From positions 298 through 31,721 of the forward strand of contig DLMZ01000045.1 in the NCBI GenBank assembly GCA_002479415.1: a DNA stretch of 31,424 nucleotides. Reading direction: 5' to 3'. Below are positions 15,980 to 25,539 of this stretch, piece by piece; positions within the stretch are counted from its first letter, which is position 1, and each line of letters opens with the position of its first letter. The DNA comes from Firmicutes bacterium UBA7523. Lineage in GTDB: Bacteria; Bacillota; Dethiobacteria; Dethiobacterales; Dethiobacteraceae. The translations under genes and the position numbers were made by a program. The notes under the pieces were generated by a model. The model saw nothing but the letters and a program-made list of their open reading frames with translations. It had not been told where the DNA came from and made no database searches.

Positions 15980-17241
15980 CACAGCACCTCCCATGGAGCT
16001 GAGATTTTTCCTGTTACTGCCGAAGCTGCTGCTACTGCAGGGTTGGAAAGATATACTTCACTTCCCACATGGCCCATGCGTCCTACAAAGTTGCGGTTAG
16101 TTGTAGCCAATGCTTTTTCACCCTTGGCTAAGATGCCCATATGTCCGCCTAAGCATGGACCGCAAGTAGGAGTGCTTACTACCGCTTCCGCATCTAGGAA
16201 AATATCTATCAAACCTTCGTGCATTGCCTGTCGGTAGATATTCTGAGTGCCGGGGATAATAAGTAAGCGCAAATTCTTGTGAGCCTTCTTTCCTTTAAGA
16301 ATCTCAGCTGCTATACGCAAGTCTTCCATCCTGCCGTTTGTGCAAGAACCTATGACTACTTGATCAAGAATAACTTCACCTGCATCGCTAACACCTCGTG
16401 TATTTTCCGGCAGATGCGGAAATGCAACCTGTGGCTCAATCTCGTTGCAGTCAAAAGTATAGACTTTTTCGTATTCTGCATCTTCATCAGCATAAACCGG
16501 CTCAAACGCCCTCTTCGCCCTTGGAGTTACATAAGCCAGGGTTGTTTCATCCGGAGCAATAATTCCACATTTAGCTCCCGCCTCAATGGCCATATTGCTC
16601 ATAGCTAGCCTGCTGTCCATGGAAAGCGCTGTGATTACAGGTCCCACAAATTCCATAGAGCGGTAAAGAGCTCCATCAACACCAATCTTGCCAATCAAAT
16701 ATAGAATTAAATCCTTACCGCTGACCCAGGGGCCAAGCTTTCCGTCAAATATAAACTTTAAAGTTGGGGGCACTTTAAACCAAGCTTCACCAAGCGCCAT
16801 GGCCGCAGCCATATCGGTACTGCCAACGCCGGTGCCTAATGCTCCCACCGCACCATACGTACAAGTATGAGAATCGGCGCCGATAATAATTTCTCCAGGC
16901 AAGGTCAAGCCTTCCTCAGGAAGAAGAGCATGTTCAATGCCCATACGGCCTACTTCAAAATAGTAAGTAATATCTTGCTCTCGCGCAAACTCGCGGAGTA
17001 TTTTACTCTGTTCCGCTGATTGAATATCTTTGTTTGGCGTAAAGTGATCGGGAACCAGGGCAATACGGTCCTTGTCAAAGACTTTCTCTACCCCAATCTT
17101 TCTAAATTCTTTTATTGCCACAGGTGCTGTAATATCATTTCCCAATACCAAGTCTACCTTGGCATTCACTAATTCACCCGGCCGTACATTATCTCTGCCG
17201 GCATGTTTGGCCAGGATTTTTTCTGCTATGGTCATTCCCAC
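15979..17241 (-). CDS. leuC: 3-isopropylmalate dehydratase large subunit
   Basis: Aconitase-family subunit carrying a [4Fe-4S] cluster. Cluster ligands are Cys300 in GSCTNGR and Cys360/Cys363 in TCGPCLGG; the motif ADSHTCTYG (122-130) lines the active site. The 420-residue length matches the archaeal/clostridial LeuC clade that also includes homoaconitases. The start is GTG at 17241 with AGGA 7 bases upstream; ATG at 17235 is a possible alternative. It overlaps leuD by one base and follows ilvC by 25 bases, so the set is one operon. Confidence 0.95.
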   Translation of the reverse strand: MGMTIAEKILAKHAGRDNVRPGELVNAKVDLVLGNDITAPVAIKEFRKIGVEKVFDKDRIALVPDHFTPNKDIQSAEQSKILREFAREQDITYYFEVGRMGIEHALLPEEGLTLPGEIIIGADSHTCTYGAVGALGTGVGSTDMAAAMALGEAWFKVPPTLKFIFDGKLGPWVSGKDLILYLIGKIGVDGALYRSMEFVGPVITALSMDSRLAMSNMAIEAGAKCGIIAPDETTLAYVTPRAKRAFEPVYADEDAEYEKVYTFDCNEIEPQVAFPHLPENTRGVSDAGEVILDQVVIGSCTNGRMEDLRIAAEILKGKKAHKNLRLLIIPGTQNIYRQAMHEGLIDIFLDAEAVVSTPTCGPCLGGHMGILAKGEKALATTNRNFVGRMGHVGSEVYLSNPAVAAASAVTGKISAPWEVL

Positions 17242-17266
17242 GGTTATTTCCTGCCTTTACAATTAT

Positions 17267-18271
17267 TTAGAAATCTTCTTTTGCGTCAATCCAGGACATC
17301 ATCCTGCGCAGCTCTTTACCCACTTTTTCAATGGAATGTTCCTTTTCAATGCGGTCAGTTGCATTGAAAAAGGCGCGGTTAGCCTGATTCTCCAAAATCC
17401 AGTTGCGTGCAAAAGCTCCTGTTTGAATTTCAGACAGTATTTTTTTCATTTCCTTACGAGTTTCATCTGTAATAACCCGTTTGCCTGTAACGAAATCCCC
17501 GTATTTTGCAGTACCGGAAATTGAATAGCGCATATATGAAAGACCTCCCTGATAAATCAGGTCGATAATCAGTTTCAGTTCATGTAAGCATTCAAAATAA
17601 GCGATTTCGGGCTGATATCCAGCTTCAACCAGCGTATCAAAGCCTGCTTTGATAAGCTCAGATAAGCCGCCGCAAAGAACAGCCTGCTCGCCAAATAAAT
17701 CTGTCTCTGTTTCTTCCCTGAATGTTGTCTCTATAACTCCAGCTCTTGTACAACCAATCCCTTTAGCATATGCCAAGCCTAATTCTAAAGCTTTGCCGGA
17801 ATAATTCTGATAAATAGCAATCAACCCTGGAACCCCGGCACCTTCTGTATATGTACGGCGAACTAAATGACCCGGGCTTTTCGGCGCAACCATAAAGACA
17901 TCCACATTAGCAGGGGGTACAATCTGTTGAAAGTGTATGTTAAAGCCATGAGAAAACACTAGAGCGTCGCCCTCGTTAAGATAAGGTTTAATGTCTGCTT
18001 CATAAACCTGCCGCTGAGTTTCATCCGGCAACAGAATTTGAATAACACTGGCCGCTTTAGCTGCATCAGCCACAGTCATAACCTTTAAGCCGGCAGCTTC
18101 GGCTTCAGCCCAGCGGCTGCTGCCCTTACGCAGCCCGACCACCACATCAATTCCGGAATCTTTCAGGTTTTGAGCCTGGGCATGCCCCTGGCTTCCGTAG
18201 CCCATAACAGCTACTGTCTTTCCTTGTAACAGCTCAAGATTTGCATCTTGATCATAAAACATTTTTAACAT
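17267..18271 (-). CDS. ilvC: ketol-acid reductoisomerase
   Basis: Second common step of valine and isoleucine synthesis: alkyl migration and NADPH-dependent reduction of acetolactate or acetohydroxybutyrate. The short class I form of 334 residues has the Rossmann motif GYGSQGHAQA (24-33), a loop GLRKGSSRW with arginine and serines that favours NADPH, and the Mg2+ ligands Asp191 and Glu195 in DLFGEQ. GGAGG lies 8 bases before ATG at 18271. It lies between ilvD and leuC; ilvB/ilvN are not in the window. Confidence 0.98.
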   Translation of the reverse strand: MLKMFYDQDANLELLQGKTVAVMGYGSQGHAQAQNLKDSGIDVVVGLRKGSSRWAEAEAAGLKVMTVADAAKAASVIQILLPDETQRQVYEADIKPYLNEGDALVFSHGFNIHFQQIVPPANVDVFMVAPKSPGHLVRRTYTEGAGVPGLIAIYQNYSGKALELGLAYAKGIGCTRAGVIETTFREETETDLFGEQAVLCGGLSELIKAGFDTLVEAGYQPEIAYFECLHELKLIIDLIYQGGLSYMRYSISGTAKYGDFVTGKRVITDETRKEMKKILSEIQTGAFARNWILENQANRAFFNATDRIEKEHSIEKVGKELRRMMSWIDAKEDF

Positions 18272-18347
18272 TATTTTTGCCTCCCATTATTTTAGTATCG
18301 CTAATCAACACACCTTATTAAATTGTGCATATATACAGCTGATGTTG

Positions 18348-20009
18348 TTATTTATTAAAGACTGCTCCAGTGTTAGCGGAAGTAACCTGCTTGGCATATC
18401 TTGCCAAATACCCCTTTGTAATTTTAGGTTCCGGCAGTTCAAGCGAACTTAGCCGTTCCGCCAACTCTTCTGCAGAAATATCTATATCAAGACGACGGTT
18501 AGGAATATCCACAATAATTGTATCTCCTTCGCGTACTGCCGCAATCGGCCCCTTCTCCATAGCTTCCGGAGAAACGTGTCCAATAGAAGCGCCTCGGGTA
18601 GCTCCTGAAAAACGTCCGTCTGTAATAAGCGCTACATCACGATCTAAGCCCATCCCGGCCACAGCCGATGTAGGTGTAAGCATTTCCCTCATCCCCGGGC
18701 CGCCCTTAGGACCTTCATAGCGAATAACAATAATATCACCCGCTTTAATTGTACCACTCAATATTGCTTCTACAGAAGCTTCTTCACTGTCAAAAACCCG
18801 AGCTCGCCCTGTTTTCTTCATCATTTCAGGTGCCACTGCACCCTGCTTTACCACAGCGCCGTCAGGAGCCAAGTTGCCGCGCAATACGGCAATTCCGCCG
18901 CTTTCACTAAACGGTCTGTCCAGAGGGCGAATAATTTCATCATCCAGAACAACAGCCTCGGCAAATTGCTGCCCTGTAGTAAGACCACTGGCGGTTAAAC
19001 TGTTTTCGTCTAACAAAGACCTTTCTGACAATCTTTTCATCACTGCTTGAATACCGCCAGCAGCAGCCAAATCCTCAATATGGTTATCCCCTGCAGGTGA
19101 TAATTTGCAAAGCTGAGGCGTGCTCCCGCTAATATCATCAATTAAATCCAAATTCAAATCCACTCCGGCTTCATGAGCAATGGCCGGCAAGTGCAGTACG
19201 GTGTTTGTAGAGCAGCCTAGCGCCATATCTACGGTTAATGCATTACGAAATGCACTTTCAGTAAGGATTCGGCAAGGAGTTAAGTCTTGCTTAACCGCCT
19301 CCATTACTTGTATTCCAGCTCTTTTTGCCAAACGTAGGCGAGCAGCCGATGTAGCCGGCACAGTTCCGTTTCCGGGTAGTCCCATCCCCAAAGCTTCGGT
19401 AATACAGTTCATTGAATTGGCTGTAAACATTCCGGCGCATGATCCACACCCGGGACAGGCGCATTCTTCCAACTCACTTAATTCCTCCGGTGACATCTTA
19501 CCAGCTTTCACTTTACCTACACCTTCAAAAACATTGCTTAAATCAACAGCTCGCCCGTGAAAACGGCCGGCTGCCATAGGCCCGCCGCTAACAAAAACAG
19601 CAGGCAGGTTCAAGCGTGCCGCCGCCATGAGCATCCCGGGGATAATTTTATCACAATTAGGGATAAAAACCAGACCGTCAAGAGGATGTGCGTTAACCAT
19701 AACTTCCACAGAATCGGCAATTAGCTCCCGACTTGCCAGCGAATAGTGCATTCCCTGATGGTTCATGGCTAAACCGTCACAGACACCTATTGTAAAAAAC
19801 TCCATAGGTGTACCGCCTGCCATGCGAACTCCTTCCTTAACTGCCGCGGCAATTGTATGCAGATGCTTATGCCCAGGAACAAAATCGCTGGCCGAGTTTA
19901 CAACACCAATTAGCGGCCGTTCCATCTCCTCTTCAACCCATCCCATTGCTTTCAGTAATGAGCGATGAGGCGCTCGTTCCAATCCCTTTTTCATTTTATC
20001 GCTGCGCAT
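18348..20009 (-). CDS. ilvD: dihydroxy-acid dehydratase
   Basis: Dehydrates dihydroxy-isovalerate and dihydroxy-methylvalerate to the 2-keto acids for valine, leucine and isoleucine. The 553-residue protein has iron-sulfur cysteines in PNCDK (Cys119) and GSCAGMFTANSM (Cys191). At the position where [2Fe-2S] enzymes have PCNLHL, this one reads PGHKHL (45-50), the form of the oxygen-sensitive [4Fe-4S] type as in E. coli, consistent with an anaerobe. GGAGG lies 8 bases before ATG at 20009. It is the first gene of the ilvDC-leuCD group and is separated from oadA by a hairpin. Confidence 0.97.
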   Translation of the reverse strand: MRSDKMKKGLERAPHRSLLKAMGWVEEEMERPLIGVVNSASDFVPGHKHLHTIAAAVKEGVRMAGGTPMEFFTIGVCDGLAMNHQGMHYSLASRELIADSVEVMVNAHPLDGLVFIPNCDKIIPGMLMAAARLNLPAVFVSGGPMAAGRFHGRAVDLSNVFEGVGKVKAGKMSPEELSELEECACPGCGSCAGMFTANSMNCITEALGMGLPGNGTVPATSAARLRLAKRAGIQVMEAVKQDLTPCRILTESAFRNALTVDMALGCSTNTVLHLPAIAHEAGVDLNLDLIDDISGSTPQLCKLSPAGDNHIEDLAAAGGIQAVMKRLSERSLLDENSLTASGLTTGQQFAEAVVLDDEIIRPLDRPFSESGGIAVLRGNLAPDGAVVKQGAVAPEMMKKTGRARVFDSEEASVEAILSGTIKAGDIIVIRYEGPKGGPGMREMLTPTSAVAGMGLDRDVALITDGRFSGATRGASIGHVSPEAMEKGPIAAVREGDTIIVDIPNRRLDIDISAEELAERLSSLELPEPKITKGYLARYAKQVTSANTGAVFNK

Positions 20010-20060
20010 CCGGTTTCTCCTCCCTTAATACCGTATACTACTCTACACGAAACTAATAGA

Positions 20061-20099
20061 TAAATCCTCTCGCCCAAACATTGAGGCCGAGAGGATTTA
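20061..20099 (-). terminator. hairpin between oadA and ilvD, probable terminator or attenuator
   Basis: A 12-bp perfect stem (TAAATCCTCTCG with CGAGAGGATTTA) encloses a 15-base loop. It lies 45 bases after the oadA stop on the minus strand. The following bases are only modestly T-rich (ATCTATTAG), so it may end the oadA transcript or regulate read-through into ilvD. I find no T-box sequence around it. Confidence 0.6.
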
Positions 20100-20144
20100 C
20101 CTTCGGCGTTATCTTAATCCTTTCGCCAAAAGAGAGCTATTCTT

Positions 20145-21644
20145 TTAAGCTACGGGATAGGCCAGAATATCTAATTCTTCGAATAAAAGCTCCGAATCCA
20201 ATGTATAAAGCAAACCAAAGTCGGCTTCTTTTTTAGTTGGCTTTTCGGAGGGTTTCGCTTCAGGTGAAAAACCGCATTTTTCCGACTCACAAATTGGCGG
20301 TTCCAAGCCACTGCGTCTTTTAAAGAACGACTCAGCAACCTGCGGGAATATGGCGTATGAAATCACATCTTCCTGACTTTCAGCCATTTCTCCTATCTCT
20401 TTGGCCGCATCCTCCATTTGTGGTTTTAATAAATCAGCGGGACGACACAATGAAGGTTCTGCATCACCTAGCACCTTTTTTTGTAACTCCGCATTCATTG
20501 GCGCAGGTGAACGACCGTAAAGGCCGCGAATATAATTTTTTACCTCTGTGGAAATCATCTTATAGCGCTCGCCGAGCAAAACATTGACCACCGCTTGACT
20601 GCCCACAATCTGAGAGGAAGGTGTAACCAGAGGAGGAAAGCCTAAATCCTCTCTCACACGAGGAACCTCCTGCAATACTTGTGGCAAGAGATGGCTTGCT
20701 TTTTGCTGTGCCAACTGAGAAGCAAGATTGGAAATCATTCCACCGGGTATTTGATAGGTAAGAACATTGGTGTCCACTCCCAAAGCAATTTCAAGCGGAA
20801 TATGATAATTCTTTCTAATATCTTTAAAAAACTCACTTGCTTTTGAGAGCAATGACAAATCCAGCCCAGTATCATATTCTGTTCCTTTGAGTGCCGCCAC
20901 AATGCTCTCGGTAGGAGGCTGAGATGTACCCAGTGCCAGCGGTGAGCAAGCAGTATCTACCACATCTACACCGGCCTCAATCCCTTTTAAATAAGCCATG
21001 GAAGCCATACCACTGGTATAATGGCAGTGGAGCTGAATTGGTACATCAACAGTTGCTTTTAATTGGGTAACCAAGTCGTATGTATCATACGGTGAAATAA
21101 GCCCGGCCATATCTTTAATAGCAATGGAATCCGCGCCCATATCAACCAACTGCTTAGACAGCTTAACAAAATACTCCAAATTATGAACGGGAGAAAGTGT
21201 ATAAGAAAGCGTTGCCTGAGCGTGAGCTCCCTCCCGACGGGTCATCTCCATTGCTTTAGACATATTGCGAACATCGTTTAAAGCATCAAATATTCTTATG
21301 ATATCAATGCCGTTTTCCACCGCTTTACCAATAAAGGCTTCAACTACATCGTCGGCGTAATTGCGGTAGCCCACAAGGTTCTGTCCCCTCAACAACATCT
21401 GCAGCTTTGTCTTTTTTAGAACAGAGCGCAACATACGTAAGCGTTCCCAGGGATCTTCATCCAAGAAACGCATACAACTGTCAAAAGTAGCACCGCCCCA
21501 AACCTCCATAGAATGAAAGCCGATACCATCCATTAGTTCCGCAACACCAAGCATATCCGCAGTCTTCATCCTGGTAGCCATAAGAGACTGGTGTGCATCC
21601 CTAAAAGATGTGTCCGTAATTTTTACAGGCCTTTTTTCTGTCAT
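20145..21644 (-). CDS. oadA: carboxyltransferase subunit (OadA/PycB-like) without a biotin domain
   Basis: TIM-barrel carboxyltransferase of the pyruvate carboxylase B / oxaloacetate decarboxylase alpha / transcarboxylase 5S family. The barrel (~1-300) has TDTSFRDAHQSLMATRM with Asp16, Lys177 in IKDMAGL (the carbamylated metal-ligand lysine of the family) and His206/His208 in LHCHYTSG. The conserved post-barrel domain runs to ~410. The C-terminal part then diverges into a Lys/Glu/Pro-rich linker and ends DILAYPVA. There is no biotinyl domain and no MKM biotinylation motif, so a separate carrier protein is needed. The 499-residue product starts at ATG 21644 with GGAGG 7 bases upstream and has its own promoter. 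Substrate (pyruvate or oxaloacetate) cannot be settled. Confidence 0.9.
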   Translation of the reverse strand: MTEKRPVKITDTSFRDAHQSLMATRMKTADMLGVAELMDGIGFHSMEVWGGATFDSCMRFLDEDPWERLRMLRSVLKKTKLQMLLRGQNLVGYRNYADDVVEAFIGKAVENGIDIIRIFDALNDVRNMSKAMEMTRREGAHAQATLSYTLSPVHNLEYFVKLSKQLVDMGADSIAIKDMAGLISPYDTYDLVTQLKATVDVPIQLHCHYTSGMASMAYLKGIEAGVDVVDTACSPLALGTSQPPTESIVAALKGTEYDTGLDLSLLSKASEFFKDIRKNYHIPLEIALGVDTNVLTYQIPGGMISNLASQLAQQKASHLLPQVLQEVPRVREDLGFPPLVTPSSQIVGSQAVVNVLLGERYKMISTEVKNYIRGLYGRSPAPMNAELQKKVLGDAEPSLCRPADLLKPQMEDAAKEIGEMAESQEDVISYAIFPQVAESFFKRRSGLEPPICESEKCGFSPEAKPSEKPTKKEADFGLLYTLDSELLFEELDILAYPVA

Positions 21645-21731
21645 CGAGGCACCTCCCTGTTACCTATACTACTAAGCATCTTTTACTTTTCAACAAACCC
21701 TAATCTAGGTATCTTTTTAAGTATGCTAATA

Positions 21732-21760
21732 ACTATATCATTTTTTTTCAAACTATTCAA
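21732..21760 (-). promoter_or_regulatory. promoter of oadA
   Basis: On the minus strand TTGAAT (21755-21760) and TATAGT (21732-21737) are 17 bases apart, and TGA precedes the -10 box, an extended -10 element. It lies in the 146-base gap after the flavoprotein gene. A small inverted repeat (ATGCTT/AAGCAT, about 21769-21783) beside it could be a weak terminator for that gene. Confidence 0.65.
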
Positions 21761-21790
21761 TAATAAACTATGCTTAGCAAGCATGCAAAA

Positions 21791-23050
21791 CTAGCGCAAA
21801 GCTTGCTTTGCCGCTCCTATTCCAGACAATCGTCCGCCTGTAATCATTTCACTAAGAACTAAATCTAAAATAGCGCTCTGACCATGCAATCCAACAGTAA
21901 AAATTTCCGTTGCAAAAAGGCCGGAAACTTCCCCGTCGCCTCCCAATACCCGATACTCTTCATCTACCTGCAATTTCCCCGTTGGTACGGAAGCTAACTC
22001 AAGAACAGCTACATAGTAAGGAGGTAATAGTTCTATAGCAATCTGTAGCAAATCTTCCTCATCAAGCCCATATTCAACCGCCAGACTAGACAAATTTTCA
22101 AAATAAACAAAGTTATCATTCAAATAATATTTGCTTGAATCAGCTAAAACATATATTTTTCCGCCGCCGGCACTAATTATCGCTGACAAGCTTCCGTCCG
22201 AAGAAAGCGGCTCTCCTGTTTTGCTTATTAATAAAGCCCCTGGAAAATTTACCTCTACTACCCTTGCCCCTGACGGTGAATATACTGGAAATTTGGGAGT
22301 ATGCCCGCGATCTTCTGTTTTTGCACCTGCAGCCACGGCCATATTAATACCGACTCCATAACTGTCTTCTCCGTTAGCCAGTATTATTGCCTTGCAGCGA
22401 AATTCAATTTCTTCGTCGCCGTCCTTCAGAATTATTCCTGCAACTCGTCCCTTTTCCATTATAATTCTCTGCGGCAACAAATCCCTGGAATAACCGCTTA
22501 AAAGTCTTTCCAGACCTTTTTGAATTGATGAAAAAACAAAGTTTTCTGCTTGCCCCACAACAGGAAGATGCAGCCCCGGCGATAACTGCGGATTGTACAG
22601 CTTTGAAAAAATCACTCCTGTAACTTGCTCCAGCCATAACAGCGCTTCCGCAGACTCCTGGCTAAGGCGAAGAATTTGTTTGTAATTTCCTTTTTCTTTA
22701 CCTGCCAAAAAAATTTCCTGTGCCATATCCTCAGGAGAATACATAACTTCCTGCTCTGCTTGAGTCATCGTGGCCGATGCCCAAAATGCAGGGGAAAATG
22801 ACGGAAATTCCATGAAGCCAGAATCCTTTAACTCCAAATAAAAGACATCAGCTCCATTTTCCGCAGCAGTTAGAGCAGCGGCAGCGCCAGCCAAGCTATT
22901 ACTTATCACAACCACATCGTAACTGTGCGGATGCTCCGGGTACACCCACGGCTCCTGGAACAAAGAATATCGGCCGATTAGAAAAGCTATTGCCAGCAGT
23001 AAAACATAGGGGAATATCCTGTTTATCACAGATTTTCTGCGTTTACTCAT
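21791..23050 (-). CDS. membrane-anchored FAD-dependent oxidoreductase-like protein with degenerate FAD motif
   Basis: A 419-residue protein resembling the FAD-binding part of fumarate reductase/succinate dehydrogenase flavoproteins. A basic N terminus and one hydrophobic helix (~12-30) anchor it in the membrane; the rest should lie outside. At the Rossmann dinucleotide motif it reads SNSLAGAAAA (50-59) instead of GxGxxG, so the first two glycines are serines. The C-terminal segment GLFATEIFTVGLHGQSAILDL matches the place where the family has the GLYAAGE...GxxGANRL motif, but the key residues differ. It may be a non-catalytic relative or bind cofactor atypically. ATG at 23050 has AGGA upstream and is 12 bases after the gyrA stop, so it is expressed with the gyrase genes. 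Confidence 0.72.
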   Translation of the reverse strand: MSKRRKSVINRIFPYVLLLAIAFLIGRYSLFQEPWVYPEHPHSYDVVVISNSLAGAAAALTAAENGADVFYLELKDSGFMEFPSFSPAFWASATMTQAEQEVMYSPEDMAQEIFLAGKEKGNYKQILRLSQESAEALLWLEQVTGVIFSKLYNPQLSPGLHLPVVGQAENFVFSSIQKGLERLLSGYSRDLLPQRIIMEKGRVAGIILKDGDEEIEFRCKAIILANGEDSYGVGINMAVAAGAKTEDRGHTPKFPVYSPSGARVVEVNFPGALLISKTGEPLSSDGSLSAIISAGGGKIYVLADSSKYYLNDNFVYFENLSSLAVEYGLDEEDLLQIAIELLPPYYVAVLELASVPTGKLQVDEEYRVLGGDGEVSGLFATEIFTVGLHGQSAILDLVLSEMITGGRLSGIGAAKQALR

Positions 23051-23062
23051 GGCTTTCCTTCC

Positions 23063-25519
23063 TTAATCTTCGTTTTCCTCCGTTATCACCCTAGCTATGC
23101 TAACTACTCTATCTCCTTCATCCAAGCGAATCAAGGTAACTCCTTGAGTATGACGTCCTTGCACGGATATTTCGGATATTCCCTGCCTGATAACAACGCC
23201 TTTGGCTGTAATTATCATAATTTCATCTCCGGGGCGAACTACTTTTACACCAACCACCGGTCCGTTTTTCTCCAGTACGCGGATTGTGTATATTCCCTTG
23301 CCTCCCCTTGTCTGTGTACGATAATCACTAAACGGAGTTCTCTTGCCAAATCCATTCTCTGTAACGACCAAGACTTCCGTTTCTTTCTCAAAATTAGGAG
23401 ATACTGTTTCCAAAGTTATAACCTTATCTCCTTTAGCAAGATGAATTCCACGCACACCCCTGGCAGTTCGTCCCATGGGCCGAACGTTTCCTTCTTCAAA
23501 GCGAATAAATAACCCATGGTATGTAACCAGCGCAACATTGTGCTTGCCATCAGTGAGACGAACATCAATAAGTTCATCTGTTTCACCTAGTGTTAGTGCA
23601 ATTAAACCACCCTTGCGCGGATTATTAAACTCTTCCAAAGGTGTTTTTTTCACATAACCCTCACGGGTGGCCATAAACATAAATTGTCCTTTATTAAAGT
23701 CCTTTACAGGGATTACTGTAGTAACATGCTCGCCGGGCTCCACAGCCAGCAGGTTTACAATGGCTACGCCCCGAGCCTGACGGCTGGCCTCTGGAATTTC
23801 AAAAACTTTAACCCGATACAATCTACCCCGGTTTGTAAAGCAACAAAGATAATCGTGAGTAGAAGCAATAAAGACATGCTCCACAAAGTCGTCACCTTTT
23901 GTTCCCATTGCAGTTACGCCACGTCCGCCGCGGCGCTGTACCTTATAGGTTGTTACCGGTAATCGCTTAATATAACCGTTATGTGTCAGTGTAACGACCA
24001 TATCTTCTTGCGCAATTAAATCTTCGACAGAAAAATCATCTTCGTGGGCAACAATACTTGTCCTTCTGTCATCGCCAAACTTATCTCTGATAATTTGCAG
24101 CTCTTCTTTAATAATTTGATAAACTAACCGCTCATTTGCTAGTATTTCACGCAAATAAGATATCTTTTTAATGAGCTCGAGGTACTCCGCTTCAAGTTTT
24201 TCTCTTTCCAGCCCTGTTAGGCGCTGTAAACGCATATCTAATATTGCCTGGCTTTGAATTTCTGTTAGGCTAAACTTTTCTATTAACCCGTTTTTTGCTT
24301 CTTCTGTGGTACGGGAAGCACGAATAAGCTTAATTACCGCATCCAAATTATTAAGTGCAATGCGTAAGCCTTCTAGAATATGGGCACGTTCTTCCGCTTT
24401 GCGTAAGTCATATTGTGTCCTTCTTGTGATAACGTCCTTCTGATAATCAAGATAATGAGTTAGTATTTCACGTAAATTTAATACCTTTGGCTTGTTATCA
24501 ACCAAGGCTAGCATAATAATACCAAATGTTTGCTGCAGTTGAGTAAATTTAAATAATTGGTTTAGCACAACCTGAGGATTTGTTTCTCTTTTTAGCTCTA
24601 TTACAATACGCATCCCGGTGCGATCTGATTCGTCTCTTAAGTCAGTAATTCCCTCCAGCTTTTTTTCCTTAACAAGTTCGGCGATTTTTTCGATTGTCCG
24701 TGCTTTATTAACCTGAAAAGGCAGTTCAGTTACACAAATTCTGGATTTACCGTTTTCCATACGCTCTATCTGTGTGAGCGCACGTATTTTAATGATTCCC
24801 CGCCCGCTGCGATAAGCACTGCGAATTCCTTCCCGCCCTAAAATCATTCCCCCCGTGGGAAAGTCTGGTCCTTTGATATGTCCTAAAATTTCCTGATCCT
24901 CACAGTCAGGATTTTCAATCATATGAATAATGGCATCAGCCACTTCCCGTAGGTTGTGTGGAGGAATATTTGTAGCCATTCCCACAGCAATACCGGAAGA
25001 CCCGTTTAATAATAAATTAGGAAAACGGGACGGCAGAACTACTGGTTCTTCAAGTGTATCGTCAAAGTTCGGTCGATAATCTATAGTTTCTTTTTCTATG
25101 TCTGATAACATTTCGCGGGTTATTTTTGCCATTCTAACTTCAGTGTAACGCATTGCTGCGGCGGGGTCACCGTCCACAGAACCAAAGTTGCCGTGTCCGT
25201 CTACTAGAGGATAGCGGCTGGAAAAATCCTGAGCCAAGCGTACCATTGCATCATACACTGCCGTATCACCATGAGGATGATACTTACCAAGAACTTCACC
25301 GACAATACGTGCAGATTTTTTATGCGGCTTTTCCGGCCACATTCCTAGTTCATACATAGCATACAAAATACGTCTGTGCACAGGCTTCAAGCCATCGCGC
25401 ACATCCGGCAACGCACGGCTCACAATTACACTCATGGCATAATCCATAAATGAATTTTTAACTTCTTCGTGAATAGGCATCGGCAATATTTTACCGTGGG
25501 TAAATTCCATTATCCTCAT
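23063..25519 (-). CDS. gyrA: DNA gyrase subunit A
   Basis: Cleavage-rejoining subunit of DNA gyrase. The 818-residue protein has the catalytic Tyr125 in AAMRYTE, the winged-helix segment around KSARIVGEVLGKYHPHGDTAVYD, and a C-terminal beta-pinwheel with a canonical GyrA box QRRGGRG, which marks gyrase rather than topoisomerase IV. In the quinolone region Thr86 and Asp90 stand at the positions of E. coli Ser83 and Asp87; threonine there is ordinary in clostridia and not a resistance change. ATG at 25519 has GGGAGG 4 bases upstream; ATG at 25510 is also possible. It follows gyrB by 20 bases. Confidence 0.98.
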   Translation of the reverse strand: MRIMEFTHGKILPMPIHEEVKNSFMDYAMSVIVSRALPDVRDGLKPVHRRILYAMYELGMWPEKPHKKSARIVGEVLGKYHPHGDTAVYDAMVRLAQDFSSRYPLVDGHGNFGSVDGDPAAAMRYTEVRMAKITREMLSDIEKETIDYRPNFDDTLEEPVVLPSRFPNLLLNGSSGIAVGMATNIPPHNLREVADAIIHMIENPDCEDQEILGHIKGPDFPTGGMILGREGIRSAYRSGRGIIKIRALTQIERMENGKSRICVTELPFQVNKARTIEKIAELVKEKKLEGITDLRDESDRTGMRIVIELKRETNPQVVLNQLFKFTQLQQTFGIIMLALVDNKPKVLNLREILTHYLDYQKDVITRRTQYDLRKAEERAHILEGLRIALNNLDAVIKLIRASRTTEEAKNGLIEKFSLTEIQSQAILDMRLQRLTGLEREKLEAEYLELIKKISYLREILANERLVYQIIKEELQIIRDKFGDDRRTSIVAHEDDFSVEDLIAQEDMVVTLTHNGYIKRLPVTTYKVQRRGGRGVTAMGTKGDDFVEHVFIASTHDYLCCFTNRGRLYRVKVFEIPEASRQARGVAIVNLLAVEPGEHVTTVIPVKDFNKGQFMFMATREGYVKKTPLEEFNNPRKGGLIALTLGETDELIDVRLTDGKHNVALVTYHGLFIRFEEGNVRPMGRTARGVRGIHLAKGDKVITLETVSPNFEKETEVLVVTENGFGKRTPFSDYRTQTRGGKGIYTIRVLEKNGPVVGVKVVRPGDEIMIITAKGVVIRQGISEISVQGRHTQGVTLIRLDEGDRVVSIARVITEENED

Positions 25520-25539
25520 TTCCCTCCCTTACAAGCTTC

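Noticed and set aside
20010..20144. Possible T-box leader of ilvD
   Set aside because: No AGGGTGGNACCGCG-type sequence on the minus strand; only the simple hairpin at 20061-20099 is present.
25247..25264. Quinolone-resistance-like Thr at the Ser83 position of GyrA
   Set aside because: Threonine followed by AVYD is the ordinary form in clostridia, and the Asp87 equivalent is intact.
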